Assembly: GCA_964524965.1 (NCBI GenBank)
Contig: CAZGDY010000005.1
Location: forward strand, 1 to 34,516
Origin: Kmv34 sp964524965
GTDB taxonomy: Bacteria; Aerophobota; Aerophobia; Aerophobales; B3-G15
Reading direction: 5' to 3'
DNA length: 34,516 nt
Positions 22,586 to 31,182 of this stretch are shown one piece after another. The position numbers were made by a program, and so were the translations under genes. The notes under the pieces were generated by a model that was not told the origin of the DNA, ran no database searches, and was given only the letters and a program-made list of their open reading frames with translations. Position 1 is the first letter of the stretch, and each line of letters starts with the position of its first letter.

Positions 22586-23327
22586 CCCTATGAAAGAAAA
22601 GCTACCTAAACTTAAATGGATTGTCTTTTTATTAGTTATGGTAGGAGTTGGTATAGGTATTTTTTCTCTCATAATTTTTGTTCAGAAAAAGCAAGATATT
22701 TTTGAAAACTCTCGAGAAAAAATGATCGAGAAACAAATCATGGCCCGGGGAATAAAGGACGAAAAAGTTTTACGAGTTATGAGAAGAGTTCCTCGCCATG
22801 AGTTTGTACCTGATAACTATAAATCTCGGGCTTACGATGATACGCCCCTGCCTATTGGACTGGGACAAACTATTTCCCAGCCCTATATCGTGGCCTTAAT
22901 GACAGATTTGCTTCAACTAAAAAAAGGAGCTAAAGCTCTTGAGGTAGGAACCGGCTCTGGCTACCAGGCAGCAGTACTATCAGAGTTAACCGATGAAATT
23001 TATACTATTGAGATATTTGAAGAGTTGGGAGAAGCCGCAAAAGAGAGACTAAAAAAGTTAGAATATACTAAAGTAAAAGTAAAAATTGCTGATGGTTATT
23101 ACGGATGGGAAAAATATGCTCCCTTTGATGCCATCATTGTTACCTGTGCCGCTGGATATGTTCCTCCACCTCTGATTCACCAACTTAAAGAAGGGGGAAG
23201 AATGTGTATACCTGTGGGAGGTCCCTTTCAAGTTCAAACCCTTATGCTCATTGAGAAAAAAGAAGGAAAAATCATATCAAAAAGTATCCTTCCTGTTAGA
23301 TTTGTTCCCATGCTGGGAAAACATTGA
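22560..23327 (+). CDS. pcm: Membrane-anchored protein-L-isoaspartate O-methyltransferase
   Basis: A 255-residue protein (from ATG 22560) made of a membrane anchor and a complete PIMT domain. The hydrophobic stretch is roughly residues 19-42. The catalytic domain starts near residue 52 with REKMIEKQI, and continues with PRHEFVP, AYDDTPLPIGLGQTISQPYIV and the SAM loop EVGTGSGYQAAVL (128-140). PIMT methylates damaged isoaspartyl residues and is normally a soluble cytoplasmic enzyme, so the N-terminal segment is unusual and suggests an outward-facing or tethered form. The start at 22560 has AGGGAG nine bases before it; an ATG at 22590 gives a more typical signal-anchor start but has a poor site. 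It overlaps the deacetylase gene by 26 bases. Confidence 0.9.
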   Translation: MLPCTTKINPMKEKLPKLKWIVFLLVMVGVGIGIFSLIIFVQKKQDIFENSREKMIEKQIMARGIKDEKVLRVMRRVPRHEFVPDNYKSRAYDDTPLPIGLGQTISQPYIVALMTDLLQLKKGAKALEVGTGSGYQAAVLSELTDEIYTIEIFEELGEAAKERLKKLEYTKVKVKIADGYYGWEKYAPFDAIIVTCAAGYVPPPLIHQLKEGGRMCIPVGGPFQVQTLMLIEKKEGKIISKSILPVRFVPMLGKH

Positions 23328-23328
23328 T

Positions 23329-25767
23329 ATGAGTTTATTTGTAAGTATATTTTTAATCTCTCTTTCCCTTTTAGCTTATGAGATTTTACTGATGAGGATA
23401 TTTTCTATCACCAGCTGGTCTCATTTTGCTTATATGGTGGTCAGCGTCGCTTTGTTAGGTTTTGGAGCAAGCGGGAGTTTTCTCTCTTTTTTCCGAAAAA
23501 AAATAGTAAAAAAATCTGACCAAGCGTTTATTCTTTTTTCTTTTTTTTATGCAACAAGTTTGTTTATATGTATCTGGGGAATTCAATTAATTCCCTTTAA
23601 TCCCTTTCTCATTGTTTGGCATAAAACCCAGTATTTATATCTTTTTGCCTACTATCTTATTCTCTCTATCCCCTTTTTTCTTGGAGCAAATTGCATAGGT
23701 ATGAGTTTTGTCTGTTTTGGTAAAAAAATTCCCAAAATATATTTTTTTAACATGTTAGGATCAGGCAGCGGGGCTTTGGTAGCAGTTTTATTGATGTATA
23801 TATTTTTCCCGGCCAATATCCTTTTTTTACTCACTGCTCTGGGTTTTTTGGCCTGCATGATTTTTAGTATTAAGCTAAAGAAAAAATATCTTTTGGTAGT
23901 CTTTTCTTTAGTTATAGGTATCGGGACTTTATTTTATTTTCACCCCTTGGTCTTAAACATATCTCAATATAAAGAATTAAATAAAAGCTTGCATTTCCCC
24001 GGGGTGAGAATATTAAAAGAGTATTCCTCTCCTCTCGGTTTTATCCATGTTATCCAAAGCCCAGCTATAAGATATGCTCCGGGACTAAGTTTTAACTTTG
24101 AAGGAGAAATTCCATCTCAACGTGCCCTTTTTATAGATGCTGATTCTATGTCGGCAATAAATCACTTTTCAGGAAATTTTCAGGAAATTGATTATCTTGA
24201 CTATCTTACCTCCTCGCTCCCTTACCATCTTTTTACTAACCCCAGAGTGCTGGTCGTGGGTGCCGGTGGAGGATCAGAAGTATTGAACGCCTTATATCAC
24301 GGGGCAAAAAAAGTCGACGCCCTAGAAATGAACCCCCAAGTCATTAAAGTTATTGGTGAGGATTATGCGGACTTTGCCGGGAATATATATTCCTTGCCTC
24401 AGGTAAAACCCATTCTGGCAGAAGGTAGAGGATACTTGGAACGTACCAGGCAAAAATATGATCTTATCCAGATATCGCTTCTTGATTCCTTCGCGGCATC
24501 TTCTGCCGGAGTATACGCTCTTTCTGAGAGCTACCTTTACACTGTGGAAGCTCTGGCGAAACTTCTGGAACGCCTTACCCCTCAGGGTCTCTTATCTATC
24601 ACCCGGTGGATTAAAACTCCCCCCAGAGATGGAATAAGAACTTTATCTACCTCAGTAGAGGCATTAGAAAAACTGGGTGTAAAAAATATTTCAGAAAACA
24701 TTATAATGATAAGAAGCTGGGCAGTTTCTACCCTTTTGGTAGGAAAATCACCTTTTTCTTCTCACCAAATACAACAAGCTTTAAAGTTTGTTGGAAAAAG
24801 ATCCTTTGATGTTTGTTGGTATCCAGGGATTAAATCAGATGAGGTTAATAAATTTAATATCCTTCCCCAGCCTTATTTTTATAAGGCAGCAAACGATATT
24901 TTCTCTATCAATCGCCAAATATTCTATGATAGATATGTCTTTAATGTAGTTCCTACAACTGATGATTCTCCTTACTTTTTCCATTTTTTCAAATGGAAAT
25001 CCTTGCCTTATTTACTAAAAACTTTGGGAAAAGAGTGGGTTCCTTTCCTGGAATGGGGATATATTATTCTTATTGCTACACTCTTTCAGGCTATTGTGGC
25101 AAGTGGGGTACTCATTATATTCCCTCTTTTTTTTCTTCCCAGAAAAACACTTTCGGAAAAAGCTGCCTCTGCTTCCAACAATAAGATAAAAGTGTTCTTA
25201 TACTTTCTTTTTATAGGATGTGGCTATATGTTTCTGGAGATATCTTTTATTCAAAGATTTATCTTATTCCTGCATTATCCAATCTACACAATAGCAGTAG
25301 TAATAGCAGGATTTTTGATATTTTCAGGGTTGGGAAGTAATTTCTCTCCTTATTTTATTCAAGGCAAAAAATACAGGAAAGTTATCGCCTTTGCCGCAAT
25401 AGCATCTCTTAGTTTCATTTATTTTGTGGGTTTGAGAAAGTTTTTTTTACAGACGATGAGCTTACCTGATTGGACAAAAATACTTATCTCATTGGGACTT
25501 ATAGCGCCTCTTGCTTTTTTTATGGGAATACCTTTTCCTCTGGGACTTACAAAAATCAACCAGGAAAAACCAAATCTGGTGCCTTGGGCCTGGGGAATAA
25601 ATGGATGTGCCTCTGTAATAAGTAGTATTCTTGCCACAACTCTTGCTGTGTCCTGGGGATTCACTGTAGTGGGAGCATTAGCCATACTATTTTACACGTT
25701 CGCTTGGCTAATTTATCCTGCCCCTAGTTTTTTTGGAAAAAATCAGTTGCGAAGACAACCCTATTAA
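23329..25767 (+). CDS. Multi-span membrane protein with spermidine-synthase-like methyltransferase-fold core
   Basis: An 812-residue protein from the ATG at 23329, one base after the pcm stop. It has an N-terminal group of about six to seven membrane spans (to near residue 215), a soluble core, then about six to seven more spans from about residue 575. The core has a spermidine-synthase-type nucleotide loop, V-L-V-V-G-A-G-G-G-S-E near residue 305, then DALEMNPQVI and a Y-D-L-I-Q-I-S-L-L-D-S-F stretch. The polyamine-synthase gate residues cannot be checked by eye. These 'fused MFS/spermidine synthase' proteins have no settled function. An extra 26 codons upstream in frame lie inside pcm and are not used. 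Confidence 0.85.
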   Translation: MSLFVSIFLISLSLLAYEILLMRIFSITSWSHFAYMVVSVALLGFGASGSFLSFFRKKIVKKSDQAFILFSFFYATSLFICIWGIQLIPFNPFLIVWHKTQYLYLFAYYLILSIPFFLGANCIGMSFVCFGKKIPKIYFFNMLGSGSGALVAVLLMYIFFPANILFLLTALGFLACMIFSIKLKKKYLLVVFSLVIGIGTLFYFHPLVLNISQYKELNKSLHFPGVRILKEYSSPLGFIHVIQSPAIRYAPGLSFNFEGEIPSQRALFIDADSMSAINHFSGNFQEIDYLDYLTSSLPYHLFTNPRVLVVGAGGGSEVLNALYHGAKKVDALEMNPQVIKVIGEDYADFAGNIYSLPQVKPILAEGRGYLERTRQKYDLIQISLLDSFAASSAGVYALSESYLYTVEALAKLLERLTPQGLLSITRWIKTPPRDGIRTLSTSVEALEKLGVKNISENIIMIRSWAVSTLLVGKSPFSSHQIQQALKFVGKRSFDVCWYPGIKSDEVNKFNILPQPYFYKAANDIFSINRQIFYDRYVFNVVPTTDDSPYFFHFFKWKSLPYLLKTLGKEWVPFLEWGYIILIATLFQAIVASGVLIIFPLFFLPRKTLSEKAASASNNKIKVFLYFLFIGCGYMFLEISFIQRFILFLHYPIYTIAVVIAGFLIFSGLGSNFSPYFIQGKKYRKVIAFAAIASLSFIYFVGLRKFFLQTMSLPDWTKILISLGLIAPLAFFMGIPFPLGLTKINQEKPNLVPWAWGINGCASVISSILATTLAVSWGFTVVGALAILFYTFAWLIYPAPSFFGKNQLRRQPY

Positions 25768-25834
25768 TATAATATAGAACAAAGTAATAATAATTTATTC
25801 TTCGCTAATCCCATAAACGATAAGGAAAACCCAA

Positions 25835-27247
25835 GTGGACAAACAATCTTCTGAACAATCTGCACTAAACGCATCTTTATCTAATGCTCAGACCAAAGGA
25901 GTCAAAACCCTTTTAGGTAACCCTAAAAAAGCCATCTTCAAACTTGCTCTACCGATGATTGTAGCAATGTCGGCACAAACACTATATAATCTGGTAGATG
26001 CCATCTGGGTCTCAGGGTTAGGAGCTGATGCCCTATCTGCGGTGGGTTTTTTCTTCCCCTTTTTTTTTATGCTCATAGCTATTGCCCGAGGTCTGGATGT
26101 AGGTGGTGGATCAGCTATATCCCGCAGGATAGGAGCGAAGGACAAAGCAGGGGCTGACAATATTGCAGCCCACATTATCATCATAATGTTATTGTTAGCA
26201 GTAGCTTTCACCGTTCCCCTTTTCATCTTTACCGAGAAAATATTTATTTCATTGGGTGCTGCTCAAACCATGAACATGACGGTATCCTATGCCCGAATAA
26301 TGTTTGCCGGTACTTTAATAATATTTTTTTCACACATTGCCAACGGTATCCTACGTAGTGAGGGAGATGCGAAGCGAGCTATGCTGGCTATGATACTTGG
26401 TGCTGGCATAAACATCGCCTTAGATCCTATCTTTATCTATACATTTGGACTTGGAGTAGCTGGAGCCGCCTGGGCTACAATTTTATCCTTATTTATCACA
26501 TCCTTACTTCTTTTCTGGTGGCTTTTTCTCAAAAAAGATACCTATATCTCCTTTTCTTTCCGTGGATTTCGCTTTGATATAAACATCATCAAAGATATTT
26601 TTAAAGTCGGGTTACCAGCCTCAGTACAACAACTATCTATGTCATTTACGATGTTAATTATAAACCTGATCATTGTTCATATCAGTGGTACTGACGGGAT
26701 AGCGGTATATTCTGCAGGATGGCGAGTAATGATGATTGCCATACTGCCTCTCCTTGGAATTGCCACTGCTGTTGTGTCGGTAAGTGGCGCTACTTTTGGC
26801 ACTCGTGCTTTTAAGAAACTTAAAATGGCCTTTAATTACGCCTTAAAGATGGGCATTATTATTGAGATTATTATCGTAATTATAATTTTCCTTTTTTCGC
26901 CGCAAATTGCATCCGTGTTCACTCGTACAGAAAATGCCGCTCGCATCGCCGACGATCTTGTCGTTTGTTTACGAATAATGTGCATTTTCTGTCCAGCAGT
27001 AGTTTTTGGAATGTTTTCTTCTTCAATGTTCCAGGGGACAGGAAAAGGAATGAAGGCGCTCACTGTAACAGTTATCCGCTCCATAGTACTGACACCTATA
27101 TTTTCTCTGTTATTTGCTTACAGCCTGAAAATGAACCTTCCTGGGGTCTGGATTGGCATAGTGGTAGGGAACAGTCTTGGAGCAACGGTAGCTTTCTTAT
27201 GGGCAAGAGGATACATACGCAGTTTAATTGCGATAGAAAAAAAATAA
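25835..27247 (+). CDS. MATE family efflux transporter
   Basis: A 470-residue protein with about twelve membrane spans, of the multidrug and toxin extrusion family. It is a Na+- or H+-coupled exporter. It opens with a polar leader of about 25 residues, then LGNPKKAIFKLALPMIVAMSAQTLYNLVDAIWVSGLGADALSAVG, the family's first span and loop. An internal repeat (KVGLPASVQQLSMSF) begins near residue 255. The start is GTG at 25835 with AAGGA eight bases before it. A TATAAT (25768-25773) lies upstream, but its only -35 candidate is 15 bases away. Confidence 0.93.
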   Translation: MDKQSSEQSALNASLSNAQTKGVKTLLGNPKKAIFKLALPMIVAMSAQTLYNLVDAIWVSGLGADALSAVGFFFPFFFMLIAIARGLDVGGGSAISRRIGAKDKAGADNIAAHIIIIMLLLAVAFTVPLFIFTEKIFISLGAAQTMNMTVSYARIMFAGTLIIFFSHIANGILRSEGDAKRAMLAMILGAGINIALDPIFIYTFGLGVAGAAWATILSLFITSLLLFWWLFLKKDTYISFSFRGFRFDINIIKDIFKVGLPASVQQLSMSFTMLIINLIIVHISGTDGIAVYSAGWRVMMIAILPLLGIATAVVSVSGATFGTRAFKKLKMAFNYALKMGIIIEIIIVIIIFLFSPQIASVFTRTENAARIADDLVVCLRIMCIFCPAVVFGMFSSSMFQGTGKGMKALTVTVIRSIVLTPIFSLLFAYSLKMNLPGVWIGIVVGNSLGATVAFLWARGYIRSLIAIEKK

Positions 27248-27308
27248 AGACAAAGGAAAAGTTTTTCTTAAAAAAAGCCTTTCGAAAAAACTAAACTATG
27301 ACAAATTT

Positions 27309-27337
27309 TTGACTTTCCATAAATAAAATGCTATATA
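27309..27337 (+). promoter_or_regulatory. Strong promoter of the aminotransferase-rsmG-rsmI operon
   Basis: TTGACT (27309-27314), a 17-base spacer and TATATA (27332-27337), with a TGC directly before the -10 (extended -10). The expected start site is near 27344, leaving a 27-base leader to the ATG at 27371. Confidence 0.7.
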
Positions 27338-27370
27338 TTTTTGAAATACTTGAGATGGGAGGACAAAGAT

Positions 27371-28501
27371 ATGGAAATACCAATATTCGATCTGAAAAAA
27401 CAATATAAACTAATTCAAAAAGAAATAGAGAATAGCGTAAAACAGGTTTTAAAAAATGGTCATTATATTCTGGGGCCCAACGTAGATGCCCTGGAAAAAT
27501 CAGTAGCCACCTATTGTGGCACATCTTATGCCATCGGAGTAGCATCAGGTACCGATGCCTTGCGTTTGTCTTTGCTCTCTTTAGAAATTGGAAAAGACGA
27601 TGAGGTAATAACCACTCCTTTTACTTTTATAGCTACAGCTCAGGCAATAACTCAAATAGGAGCAAAAGCTGTTCTTATAGATATCGAAGAGGATAACTTT
27701 AATATGGACCTGGACAAGATTGAGGAAGCGATAACTGAAAAAACTAAGGCAATTCTCATCGTTCATATTTTTGGTCATACTATGGATATGAGAAAACTAT
27801 TGAGCATAGCTAAAAAGTACAATCTTTTTTTAATTGAAGATGCTGCTCAATCTTTTGGTAGTGAGTGTAACACAGCTTCATTTGATTCCCCACCTCAGTG
27901 GAAAAAAGCTGGAGCAATGGGGGATATTGGTTGTTTAAGTTTTTACCCTACCAAAAATCTGGGAGGATTTGGAGATGGAGGAATGGTAATAACTAATAAA
28001 AAAGAGATTACCGATAAAATACGAAGTTTAAGAGTGCACGGAGGAAATTCCAATAATTATTCTTATGATCTCTTGGGATATAATTCCCGGTTAGACGAAG
28101 TGCAAGCTGCTATTCTTAGAATTAAGCTTCGCTACGTTGACCAATGGATAAAACTGCGTGAGAAAAGAGCTTCTCTTTACAATAAAGTGTTATCTAAAAT
28201 TCCCTCTATTAAAATTCCTGTCTGCAAACCTTACACAAAACACAGCTTTCATGCTTATACAATAAAAACACCTCTTAGAGATAAATTAAAAAAGTATTTA
28301 GAAAAACACGGAATAAGCACAAAAATATATTATCCGATTCCTGTGCACCTCCAAAAAATGTATAAAAACTTAAACTACGATAAACTTAATCTTCCTGTTG
28401 CTGAGAAAATATGCAAACAAGTACTTTCGCTTCCAGTATATCCGGAACTTGAAGAGGAAAAAATCCTTTATGTAGCAAAAAAAATTGTTAGTTTTTTTTA
28501 A
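27371..28501 (+). CDS. DegT/DnrJ/EryC1/StrS family PLP-dependent aminotransferase
   Basis: A 376-residue fold-type I aminotransferase of the sugar-aminotransferase family. The PLP lysine is K195 in FYPTKNLGGFGDGG. Other hallmarks are the N-terminal DLKKQYKLIQKEIENSV, GTDALRLSL (about 67-75), TTPFTFIATA and LIEDAAQSFGS. Members transfer an amino group from glutamate to a keto sugar nucleotide. No sugar-nucleotide or glycosylation genes are alongside, so the substrate is open. The start at 27371 is chosen because GGGAGGA lies seven bases upstream and the frame's earlier part begins ahead of the predicted transcription start. Confidence 0.93.
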   Translation: MEIPIFDLKKQYKLIQKEIENSVKQVLKNGHYILGPNVDALEKSVATYCGTSYAIGVASGTDALRLSLLSLEIGKDDEVITTPFTFIATAQAITQIGAKAVLIDIEEDNFNMDLDKIEEAITEKTKAILIVHIFGHTMDMRKLLSIAKKYNLFLIEDAAQSFGSECNTASFDSPPQWKKAGAMGDIGCLSFYPTKNLGGFGDGGMVITNKKEITDKIRSLRVHGGNSNNYSYDLLGYNSRLDEVQAAILRIKLRYVDQWIKLREKRASLYNKVLSKIPSIKIPVCKPYTKHSFHAYTIKTPLRDKLKKYLEKHGISTKIYYPIPVHLQKMYKNLNYDKLNLPVAEKICKQVLSLPVYPELEEEKILYVAKKIVSFF

Positions 28502-28507
28502 GTAATA

Positions 28508-29227
28508 ATGCTCAGACAAACTGCTCCATCAAAATTATTACAATTAGGAGCAAAAAAACTAAATATTTCTCTTTCTCCAGATAAAATAGAAAAATTCCTC
28601 ATATATCTGGAGGAGTTAAAAAATTGGAATAAAAAGATTAATTTAACCGCCCTGCGAGAGAACGATGAAATAGTAATAAAGCATTTTTTAGATTCTCTTT
28701 CCTGTTATCTGGTTATGGAGAAAATCCCTGATAAACTAATAGATATTGGAACTGGAGCAGGTTTTCCTTCTATTCCTCTTAAAATATTTTTGCCCAAGAT
28801 AAAGTGTACTTTAATTGAGGCAAGAGAAAAAAAAATTGCTTTTTTACTTCATTTAACTAAAAAACTAAACCTACAAAATGTAACTATAATTAAGGCAAGA
28901 GCTGAGGAGGTAGCTAAAGAAGAAAAAAGAGAAAGCTTTGACTTAGCGCTAGGAAGAGCAGTAGCTCGTTTAAATGTTCTCTTGGAATACGCTTTACCTT
29001 ATGTCAAGGTGGGGGGATACTTAATTGCTCAAAAAGGAGCGTCTATCCAGGGAATAAAGAAAGCAGAAAATGCTCTTTTTCTACTGGGTGGCAAAATAAG
29101 AAATATAAAGTACATAAAACTACCTTTTCTTGAGCAGCCTAGAAGCCTGATTCTAATCCAAAAGATTAAAACTACTCCTTTTGCCTATCCGCGTCGAGTC
29201 GGTATTCCCCAAAAAAGACCCCTTTAG
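28508..29227 (+). CDS. rsmG: 16S rRNA (guanine-527-N7)-methyltransferase
   Basis: A 239-residue RsmG (GidB) protein. The SAM-binding motif DIGTGAGFPSIPLKIFLP starts near residue 78, and the N-terminal NWNKKINLTALR and KHFLDSL are family blocks. LGRAVARLNVLLEYALPYVKVGG (about 148-170) is the C-terminal signature. It methylates N7 of G527 in 16S rRNA. It lies six bases after the aminotransferase gene and 11 bases before rsmI; no clear ribosome site is seen, consistent with coupled translation. Confidence 0.96.
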   Translation: MLRQTAPSKLLQLGAKKLNISLSPDKIEKFLIYLEELKNWNKKINLTALRENDEIVIKHFLDSLSCYLVMEKIPDKLIDIGTGAGFPSIPLKIFLPKIKCTLIEAREKKIAFLLHLTKKLNLQNVTIIKARAEEVAKEEKRESFDLALGRAVARLNVLLEYALPYVKVGGYLIAQKGASIQGIKKAENALFLLGGKIRNIKYIKLPFLEQPRSLILIQKIKTTPFAYPRRVGIPQKRPL

Positions 29228-29238
29228 CTCCTAAAACT

Positions 29239-29946
29239 ATGAAAACTAATAACACTCGTTTTTCTCAAAAAAATTCTGGTGAACTTTATATTGTGGGAAC
29301 CCCCATAGGAAACTTAAAAGATGTAAGTTTCCGAGTCTTAGATACTTTAAGTAAAGTAGACTTAATAGCTGCCGAAGATACCCGCCATACTCGTAAATTG
29401 TTATCACACTACAATATTCATACCTCTCTAACCAGTTTTTATGAACACAACCAAGAAAAAAAAGGACCTTATCTTATAAAAAAAATTAAAGAGGGGACTA
29501 GTCTTGCTCTAGTAAGCAAAGCAGGAATGCCCGGAATATCTGATCCCGGTTATCCCTTAATTAAAATGGCCATAGAAAATAAAATACCGATAATTGCTAT
29601 TCCCGGTCCCTGCGCCCTGCTGCTTGCACTAATTTATTCAGGTTTTCCAACAGAAAGATTTGTCTTTGAGGGATTTCTGGGTAGAACCAAGAAAGAACGG
29701 ATCAAAAAATTGAAGGAGTTAGTCAAAGAAAAAAGACCCATAATTATTTACGAATCTCCTCATCGCATTAACAAAACTCTTCCCGAAATAAAACAGGTCC
29801 TTGGAGACCGACAAATAGCTATTGCCCGAGAGCTCACTAAAAAATTTGAAGAGATAATCCGGGATAAAGTAAGTGAAGTGGAAAAAATATTTACTAAAAA
29901 AAAGCCTCGGGGGGAATTTACTCTGATAATTGAAGGTATAAAATAA
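29239..29946 (+). CDS. rsmI: 16S rRNA (cytidine-1402-2'-O)-methyltransferase
   Basis: A 235-residue RsmI of the tetrapyrrole-methylase fold. LYIVGTPIGNLKDVS (16-30), IAAEDTRHTRKLL (43-55), IPGPCALLLALIYSGFPTERFVFEGFL and ESPHRI are all standard. One block is odd: the family reads V-S-D-A-G-T-P-x-I-S-D-P-G, whereas here it is V-S-K94-A-G-M97-P-G-I-S-D-P-G, so a usually conserved Asp is Lys and Thr is Met. The DNA is clear at this place. The protein may still be active, since the rest is intact. Confidence 0.95.
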   Translation: MKTNNTRFSQKNSGELYIVGTPIGNLKDVSFRVLDTLSKVDLIAAEDTRHTRKLLSHYNIHTSLTSFYEHNQEKKGPYLIKKIKEGTSLALVSKAGMPGISDPGYPLIKMAIENKIPIIAIPGPCALLLALIYSGFPTERFVFEGFLGRTKKERIKKLKELVKEKRPIIIYESPHRINKTLPEIKQVLGDRQIAIARELTKKFEEIIRDKVSEVEKIFTKKKPRGEFTLIIEGIK

Positions 29947-29960
29947 TTCTTTACAACGCC

Positions 29961-29974
29961 AACTAAGCTTAGTT
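29961..29974. promoter_or_regulatory. Perfect 14-base palindrome abutting the ABC-operon promoter, possible operator
   Basis: AACTAAGCTTAGTT is a perfect inverted repeat of two 7-base arms with no spacer. Its last base is the first base of the -35 box at 29974-29979. The position suits a repressor or activator site; alternatively it is the stem of a weak terminator for rsmI, since a long T tract follows after 11 bases. Confidence 0.4.
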
Positions 29975-30002
29975 TGACTTTATTCTTTTTTTTTGCTAAA
30001 TA
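29974..30002 (+). promoter_or_regulatory. Candidate promoter of the ABC transporter operon
   Basis: TTGACT (29974-29979), a 17-base spacer that includes nine consecutive T, and TAAATA (29997-30002). It lies 42 bases ahead of the binding-protein ATG. The -35 is good and the -10 weak. Confidence 0.45.
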
Positions 30003-30044
30003 TTAATTTAATATTTAAACTTTGAAACAAAAGGAGAAAAAGAA

Positions 30045-31073
30045 ATGGGTAAAAAAGGGTTTAAAGGGATAATGTTACTACTGGTTGTTAGTTGTCTTTT
30101 CTTAATTGGAGGAGCAGGATTAGCTGCAGATGTACCCATTAAAATTGGGATAACGCAGATAGTAGACCATCCAGCTTTGAATGCAGTCCGAGATGGCCTT
30201 ATTGATGCGTTAGAAGAAGAGTACGGCTACGTTCAGGGTAAAGATATTGTGTATGATCTCCAAAACGCACAAGGGGATATGGCAACTGCAAATATTATTG
30301 CCCAAAAATTTATTGGAGAAAAAGTTAATTTGGTATTCTCTATTGCCACGCCCACTTCGCAATCGGCAGTGAATGCAATTAGAGATATCCCTATTGTTTT
30401 CTCCGCTGTTACCGATCCTTTAGCAGCAGGTTTGGTAAGATCCTTGGAAATGTCAGGAAATAATGTAACTGGAATTTCAGATTTAACTCCCGTGCAGCGA
30501 CAGTTCGAGCTTATTAAATTTATCCTTCCTGAAGCTAAGAATATTGGTACTTTATACAATTCCGGCGAAATTAATTCAATAACCACTAATAACTTAGCGC
30601 TTCAAGCTTGTGAAAAATTTGGTTGGAATCTTATTGAGGCGACTGTCTCTACCAGCGCCGATGTTGCTCTGGCAATTCGTTCTATAATTGATCGAGTGGA
30701 TGTCATTTACGTTTCTACTGATAACACTATTGTTTCAGCTCTTGATGCAGTAATCCAAGTTACTAATGAGAATAACATACCTTTGATTCTTGCTGATCCG
30801 ACTACCTTGCAAAAAGGGGCTTTGGTGGCATTAGGATTTAATTATTACCAGCACGGCCGCCAGGCTGCAGAAATAGTAGCTCGAGTTCTCCAAGGAGAAA
30901 AACCAACAGATATACCGGTTCAATTTGCTAAGAATTTAGAGTTAGCCTTGAATCCACAAACTGCCCTGGAAATTGATTTACCTTTGGCAAATTTACTCAC
31001 TTCTTTGTCAGAATTTGCTGAATACCTCCAAGAAGAAGGAGCAAAATTAGAAATGGTATCTTTTGGACAATAA
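30045..31073 (+). CDS. ABC transporter substrate-binding protein (ABC_sub_bind/TrpX-like)
   Basis: A 342-residue exported binding protein. A typical signal peptide occupies residues 1 to about 28 (KKGFKG, a hydrophobic core, then G-L-A-A-D); there is no lipobox cysteine at the cut site, so it is probably released or tethered by SpI processing. The mature part has the periplasmic-binding-protein type I fold of the ABC_sub_bind family: KIGITQIVDHPALNAVRDGL, FSIATPTSQSA, DIPIVFSAVTDPLAAGLV, GISDLTPV and NIGTLYNSGE. Family members bind aromatic or other amino acids (TrpX), but the ligand here is unproven. AAGGAG lies eight to nine bases before the ATG. A strong hairpin separates it from the permease gene. 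Confidence 0.93.
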   Translation: MGKKGFKGIMLLLVVSCLFLIGGAGLAADVPIKIGITQIVDHPALNAVRDGLIDALEEEYGYVQGKDIVYDLQNAQGDMATANIIAQKFIGEKVNLVFSIATPTSQSAVNAIRDIPIVFSAVTDPLAAGLVRSLEMSGNNVTGISDLTPVQRQFELIKFILPEAKNIGTLYNSGEINSITTNNLALQACEKFGWNLIEATVSTSADVALAIRSIIDRVDVIYVSTDNTIVSALDAVIQVTNENNIPLILADPTTLQKGALVALGFNYYQHGRQAAEIVARVLQGEKPTDIPVQFAKNLELALNPQTALEIDLPLANLLTSLSEFAEYLQEEGAKLEMVSFGQ

Positions 31074-31082
31074 AGTGTTTTC

Positions 31083-31124
31083 CTTAAATTTCGTGGGTTT
31101 AATCCTAAGCCCACGGAATTTAAG
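31083..31124 (+). other. Large intercistronic hairpin after the binding-protein gene
   Basis: Two 19-base arms (31083-31101 and 31106-31124) pair along their whole length, with two G-T wobbles and an ATCC loop. No T run follows, so it is unlikely to be a full terminator. In importer operons such a stem commonly protects the upstream binding-protein message from 3' decay and lowers permease/ATPase expression, which is what I infer here. Confidence 0.75.
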
Positions 31125-31182
31125 TTAATAAAATAGAAAAATTAAGATAAAACTACCTTTAGACGAGAAAAGGAATTAATAA

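Noticed and set aside
23251..23328. 26-codon N-terminal extension of the membrane spermidine-synthase-like protein
   Set aside because: It overlaps the end of pcm in another frame and is charged, unlike the membrane start that follows at 23329.
25888..26226. Long open frame antisense to the MATE gene
   Set aside because: It is a codon-bias shadow of a clear transporter, with no start signals or family match. The same holds for the other antisense frames, such as 3413-3808 and 30233-30586.
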